The position numbers and the translations under genes were made by a program. 25,066 bases of DNA, taken from assembly GCA_946497905.1 (NCBI GenBank), contig CAMMMI010000014.1, forward strand, positions 1-25,066. The letters run 5' to 3'. Below, piece by piece: positions 22,033 to 25,066 of the stretch. The notes under the pieces were generated by a model. That model was not told the DNA's origin, did no database searches, and was given only the letters and a program-made list of their open reading frames with translations. Each line of letters opens with the position of its first letter. Position 1 is the stretch's first letter. Origin of the DNA: an uncultured Clostridium sp. GTDB lineage: Bacteria > Bacillota > Clostridia > TANB77 > CAG-508.

Positions 22033-22270
22033 AACAATGATGTGAGCTTTTTAAACATTTTCTCTGTTTATGACATTGATGTTAGAATTTCAAAGCCCGA
22101 ATCATTGTTCGTGCGCCAAATTTTACTTTAGTAAAATTTGTGTGCATTTGTTAGCTCAAAGTGTTTTTTATACAATAGGAAACAATATGAAACTTTAAGT
22201 TACTTAGGCTCAAAGTGGAAATAAACAATTTTTATTTTCAAAAGAAATGGTAACTTTTCTATTGTATAAA
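22033..22270. repeat. Dispersed modular repeat, copy D (with 70-base loop insertion)
   Basis: AACAATGAT (22033) pairs with ATCATTGTT (22101-22109), as in copy B. The next module (22102-22147) matches B at about 45 of 46 positions. The last module is the TTTTTATACAATAGG hairpin seen in copy A, but its arms (about 22165-22182 and 22253-22270) are separated by about 70 bases that include a second CTCAAAGTG. The repeat fills most of the 346-bp gap between dprA and folD; I see no gene in it. Confidence 0.8.
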
Positions 22271-22292
22271 AAAAGACACTACTAAATAGTGC
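22262..22292 (-). terminator. Probable terminator of folD
   Basis: GGCACTA and TAGTGTC (22276-22292, one mismatch) form a short hairpin about 30 bases after the folD stop, followed on the minus strand by seven T. It abuts and may merge with repeat copy D. Confidence 0.55.
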
Positions 22293-22321
22293 CCCTAAAA
22301 TCCTTTTATTATATTCATTTA

Positions 22322-23185
22322 TTAAAACATATTTGAATTACTATACTGTATATTTGTTGCTTTTATAACATTATTCATTAGCATTGCTATAGTCATTGGT
22401 CCAACTCCCCCCGGAACTGGTGTAATATAGCTAGCTATTTCTTTTACTTCGTCAAAATCAACATCTCCTGTTAGTTTACCATCTTCGCCTCTGTTAATTC
22501 CAACATCAATTACTACTACTCCTTTTTTTAGCATTTCTTTTTTTACAAATTTAGATTTTCCTATTGCTGCTATTAATATATCAGCTCTTTTGGTGTATTC
22601 TTCTAAGTCTTTCGTTTTCGAATGACAAACTGTTACTGTTGCATTTTTGTTTAAACAACATTGTAATAGTGGTTTTCCGACAATATTACTTCTTCCTAAT
22701 ATTACCACATTTTTACCTGTTAAGTCAATATTATATTCTTCAAACATTTTAATTACTCCATATGGGGTACAAGATATAAATGTATCTTCTCCTATCATTA
22801 ATTTGCCTACACTAGGCGGTGTAAAACCATCTACATCTTTAACATAAGTTATTGCTTTTATTGCTTGATTTATATTCAAATGTTCTGGTAATGGACTTTG
22901 TAAAAGTATTCCATTTACTGTTTTGTCTTTATTTAATTTTTGTATTAAATCTATTAACTCTTCTTGAGTAGTATTTTCTTTTAATAAATATTCTTCGTAA
23001 TTAATTCCTATTTCCTCACATGCTTTACTTTTATTTTTTACATATACTTTTGACGCTGGATTATCTCCTACCATTATTACTGCCAATTTTGGGATTATTC
23101 CTTTTTGTTTTAGTTCTTCACATTCTTTTTTTAAATTTTCTCTTATTTTTTTTGCTAAAGTTTTTCCTTCAATTATTACTGCCAT
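22322..23185 (-). CDS. folD: Bifunctional methylenetetrahydrofolate dehydrogenase/cyclohydrolase
   Basis: FolD oxidises 5,10-methylene-THF with NADP and hydrolyses the product to 10-formyl-THF, feeding purine and formyl-methionine synthesis. The 287-residue protein has VGDNPASKVYVKNKSKACEE with catalytic Lys52, LLQSPLPEHLN (94-104), the KDVDGFTPPSVGKL block (116-129), the nucleotide-binding GRSNIVGKP (164-172), ADILIAAIG and the closing TPVPGGVGPMTIAMLMNNVI. I chose the ATG at 23185, matching the family start MAVIIEGK; the ATG at 23197 abuts AAGGA without spacing. It stands alone between a small ORF and the dispersed repeat. Confidence 0.96.
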   Translation of the reverse strand: MAVIIEGKTLAKKIRENLKKECEELKQKGIIPKLAVIMVGDNPASKVYVKNKSKACEEIGINYEEYLLKENTTQEELIDLIQKLNKDKTVNGILLQSPLPEHLNINQAIKAITYVKDVDGFTPPSVGKLMIGEDTFISCTPYGVIKMFEEYNIDLTGKNVVILGRSNIVGKPLLQCCLNKNATVTVCHSKTKDLEEYTKRADILIAAIGKSKFVKKEMLKKGVVVIDVGINRGEDGKLTGDVDFDEVKEIASYITPVPGGVGPMTIAMLMNNVIKATNIQYSNSNMF

Positions 23186-23256
23186 TTTTAATATCATTCC
23201 TTTCCAAAGTACAAATCTGATTAAAAAATTTTTTATCCTTTTTACAAAACATATTT

Positions 23257-23493
23257 TTAGCCTTCTATTTTATACTCAATATCTTCCATATATGGAAAAA
23301 TCTCTTTAACTCTTTTCAATGTAAGCATTAACATTTTTGGCTGTGGATTTTTTTTGTCTTTAGACAATAATTTTTGAGTATAACAGTTTTCTGCTGTTTT
23401 AAATAATAAATATCTATTTCCCACATACGTATAATAAATTTGATAACCATTTCGTAAATCTTCCCACATATTTTCAAATGTATATTTTTCCAT
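23257..23493 (-). CDS. Small protein of unknown function
   Basis: A 78-residue protein I cannot assign. It is rich in Tyr and Lys, starts MEKYTFENMWEDLRNGYQIY and contains VGNRYLLFKTAENCYTQKLL and QPKMLMLTLKRVKEIFPYME. It has no membrane segment or signal peptide. Composition looks like real protein and the overlapping frame (23328-23537) looks like noise. No ribosome site precedes the ATG; the nearest, AAAGGAG, lies about 45 bases upstream, next to a tiny ATG-ATT-ATT-TAA ORF. The frame stays open upstream (KYIVQDF before Met), so the true start may be non-ATG or the N-terminus frameshifted. It lies between ligA and folD on the same strand. Confidence 0.55.
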   Translation of the reverse strand: MEKYTFENMWEDLRNGYQIYYTYVGNRYLLFKTAENCYTQKLLSKDKKNPQPKMLMLTLKRVKEIFPYMEDIEYKIEG

Positions 23494-23624
23494 AAAATCT
23501 TGTACGATATATTTAATAAAATTAAATAATCATACACTCCTTTCTCTAAATTTTTATTTGAATTACATCCAAAAAGTTTAAATCTCTTTTTATTTATAAA
23601 TCATTTTTCGAGATATTTTTTACA

Positions 23625-25066
23625 TTATTTTATCATGTTTTTAAATTCTTCTTCTGATATTATTGTAACTCCTAAACTTTGTGCTTTTGTTAATTTGCTT
23701 CCTGCTTCTTCACCTGCTAATACATAATCTGTTTTTTTAGATACAGTTCCAGATGTCTTTCCACCAAATTTTTCTATTATATTTGACGCCTCTCCTCTTG
23801 TAAAATTTTCTAAGCTTCCTGTTAATACAAATGTTTTTCCTTCAAACCTATTATCCTCTATATCATCTTCTAAATTCTTTGTATTTACATTTAATTCTTT
23901 TAATTTATTAATTAAATCTATTGTTTGATTTTGTACAAAAAATTCTCTTATACTATTTGCAACTATTGGTCCTATATCATTAATTGTACTTAAATCTTCA
24001 AAACTTGCTTGCATTAAATTGTCTATTGTTTTATATTTTCTAGCTAATAGTTTTGATGCTTTTGTTCCAACATGTCTAATTCCTAGTGCTGTAATTAGTC
24101 TATATAAATCATTTTGCCTACTCTTATTTATACTATCTATTAAATTTTGTGCAAATTTTTGACCATTCTTTTTTAAAGATGCTATATCTTCAAAAGTTAG
24201 TTTATATATATCTGAAATGTCTTTTATTAATTTTTTATCTAAAAGTTGAGAAATTATATTTTCTCCTAATCCATCTATATTCATTGCTTCTCTTGAAACA
24301 AAATGAACTAAATTCCTAAATAATTTTGCTGGACATTCTATTCCTGTACATCTTATTGCCGCTTCTCCTTCTTCTCTGACTGCTGGTGCTCCACATACTG
24401 GACAAACTTTAGGCATTTCGAAGTCTTTTTCTTCTCCTGTTCTTTTCTCCTTTTTTACTTCGACTATCTCTGGAATAACATCTCCTGCTTTTTGTATTAC
24501 TACTTTATCTCCTATTTTTAATTCTTTTTGTTTTATAAAATCTTCATTGTGCAAAGTTGTTTTTGATACTGTAGACCCAGCAACTTTTACTGGTTCTAAT
24601 ATTGCCATTGGAGTTATTACACCTGTTCTTCCAACTTGACATATAATGTCCTTTAAAATTGTTTCTTTTTTTTCTGGCGGATACTTATATGCCACTGCCC
24701 ATCTTGGAGTTTTAGCCGTTGTACCTAAAATCTCTCTAAATTTTAAGTTATCTATTTTTACAACTGCTCCATCTATTCCAAATGTTAAATTTTCTCTCAT
24801 TTCTCCAATTTGTTCAATTGCTTTTTTTACTTCTTCTATATTTTTACAATATATACGCACTGGATTTACATTAAAACCTAGTTTATTTAAATAATCTAGT
24901 TGTTCATAATGAGAATTAAATTGTTTTCCTGCTATTTTTTGAACATTAAATATATATATGTCAAGTGGTCTTTTTTGTGTGATTTTACTATCTAACTGTC
25001 TTAGAGAACCAGCTGCTGCATTTCTTGCATTTGCAAATAATTCTTCTTCATTTTCTTCTCTTTCTT
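23625..25066 (-). CDS. ligA: NAD-dependent DNA ligase LigA (5' end outside window)
   Basis: LigA seals nicks in replication and repair using NAD. The frame stays open to the right edge; 479 residues are present, with roughly 190 N-terminal ones (including the adenylated Lys of KxDG) missing. Visible parts: end of the adenylation domain (NARNAAAGSLRQLDSKIT, TFGIDGAVVKID, TPRWAVAYKYPPE), the OB domain (VGRTGVITPMAILEPVKVAG, GDKVVIQKAGDVIPEI), the four-Cys zinc finger (CPVCGAP, CTGIECPAKL), the helix-hairpin-helix region (NIDGLGENIISQLL, ALGIRHVGTKASKLLA) and a C-terminal BRCT domain (FEGKTFVLTGSLENFTRGEA). A GTG at 24860 is internal and is not the start. No frameshift is visible. Confidence 0.97.
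   Translation of the reverse strand, partial: EREENEEELFANARNAAAGSLRQLDSKITQKRPLDIYIFNVQKIAGKQFNSHYEQLDYLNKLGFNVNPVRIYCKNIEEVKKAIEQIGEMRENLTFGIDGAVVKIDNLKFREILGTTAKTPRWAVAYKYPPEKKETILKDIICQVGRTGVITPMAILEPVKVAGSTVSKTTLHNEDFIKQKELKIGDKVVIQKAGDVIPEIVEVKKEKRTGEEKDFEMPKVCPVCGAPAVREEGEAAIRCTGIECPAKLFRNLVHFVSREAMNIDGLGENIISQLLDKKLIKDISDIYKLTFEDIASLKKNGQKFAQNLIDSINKSRQNDLYRLITALGIRHVGTKASKLLARKYKTIDNLMQASFEDLSTINDIGPIVANSIREFFVQNQTIDLINKLKELNVNTKNLEDDIEDNRFEGKTFVLTGSLENFTRGEASNIIEKFGGKTSGTVSKKTDYVLAGEEAGSKLTKAQSLGVTIISEEEFKNMIK

Noticed and set aside
23328..23537. Minus-strand 69-codon ORF starting at GTG next to AAAGGAG
   Set aside because: Well placed for translation, but its composition (Ile, Lys, Tyr, Cys runs) looks like an off-frame reading of the 78-residue protein. 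Kept only as a note on that gene.
1..25066. CRISPR array, tRNA or rRNA genes, prophage or intact insertion sequence
   Set aside because: No regularly spaced repeats, no cloverleaf with CCA-type end, no rRNA-like conserved sequence and no transposase or phage gene were seen.

Overview
The window comes from a very AT-rich, endospore-forming Gram-positive bacterium, most likely a member of class Clostridia (Bacillota). This rests on the spoVAC-spoVAD-spoVAE operon, strong GGAGG-type ribosome binding sites, an L20-type leader on infC-rpmI-rplT, and pilins with the KGITLIALV-type N-terminus that I associate with Clostridia. The genus cannot be named from the sequence. Almost all genes are on the minus strand. 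The exception is a plus-strand block at 16.67-18.95 kb holding a dodecin-like gene and spoVACDE.

Layout, left to right. (1) 0-2.1 kb: tsf and rpsB (minus), with a strong promoter before rpsB, probable structured leaders before each gene and a terminator after tsf. (2) 2.09-2.34 kb: a 251-bp near-palindrome with no gene. (3) 2.4-4.7 kb: a ROK-family sugar kinase and an O-antigen-ligase-like polytopic membrane protein. (4) 4.76-4.97 kb: the best copy of a modular, hairpin-rich dispersed repeat, also present at 1-56, 19.68-19.73 and 22.03-22.27 kb. (5) 5.0-15.0 kb: an apparently complete type IV pilus operon on the minus strand. In transcription order it reads PilM-PilN fusion, PilO-like, a PilP-like small protein, two tandem paralogous pilins, prepilin peptidase, two minor pilin-like proteins, PilB, PilT, PilC, then a strong terminator. 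A phased GTAAT array sits just upstream of its promoter. (6) 15.2-16.5 kb: rsmB. (7) 16.67-18.95 kb: dodecin-like gene, a REP-like hairpin and spoVACDE (plus). (8) 18.97-19.55 kb: a small RelA/SpoT-domain protein converging on spoVAE across a shared 21-bp-stem terminator. (9) 19.8-21.1 kb: infC-rpmI-rplT with its leader and a consensus promoter; infC appears to start at ATA. (10) 21.1-25.07 kb: dprA, another dispersed repeat, folD, a small unknown protein and the 3' part of ligA, which runs off the right edge.

How the genes fit together: the pilus block encodes every inner-membrane part expected of a monoderm type IV pilus: cytoplasmic ring and alignment proteins (PilMN, PilO, PilP-like), extension and retraction ATPases (PilB, PilT), platform (PilC), peptidase and four pilin-like subunits. 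There is no secretin, as expected for a cell without an outer membrane. The SpoVA proteins form the channel and binding apparatus that moves dipicolinic acid into the forespore. The remaining genes are housekeeping (translation, rRNA methylation, one-carbon metabolism, DNA ligation and processing).

The most unusual points are the modular repeat family, the large palindrome, the pilus system (fused PilMN, Asn/Ser/Thr-rich tails, no Glu5 in any pilin, a peptidase without a visible GxGD motif) and the phased array next to its promoter.
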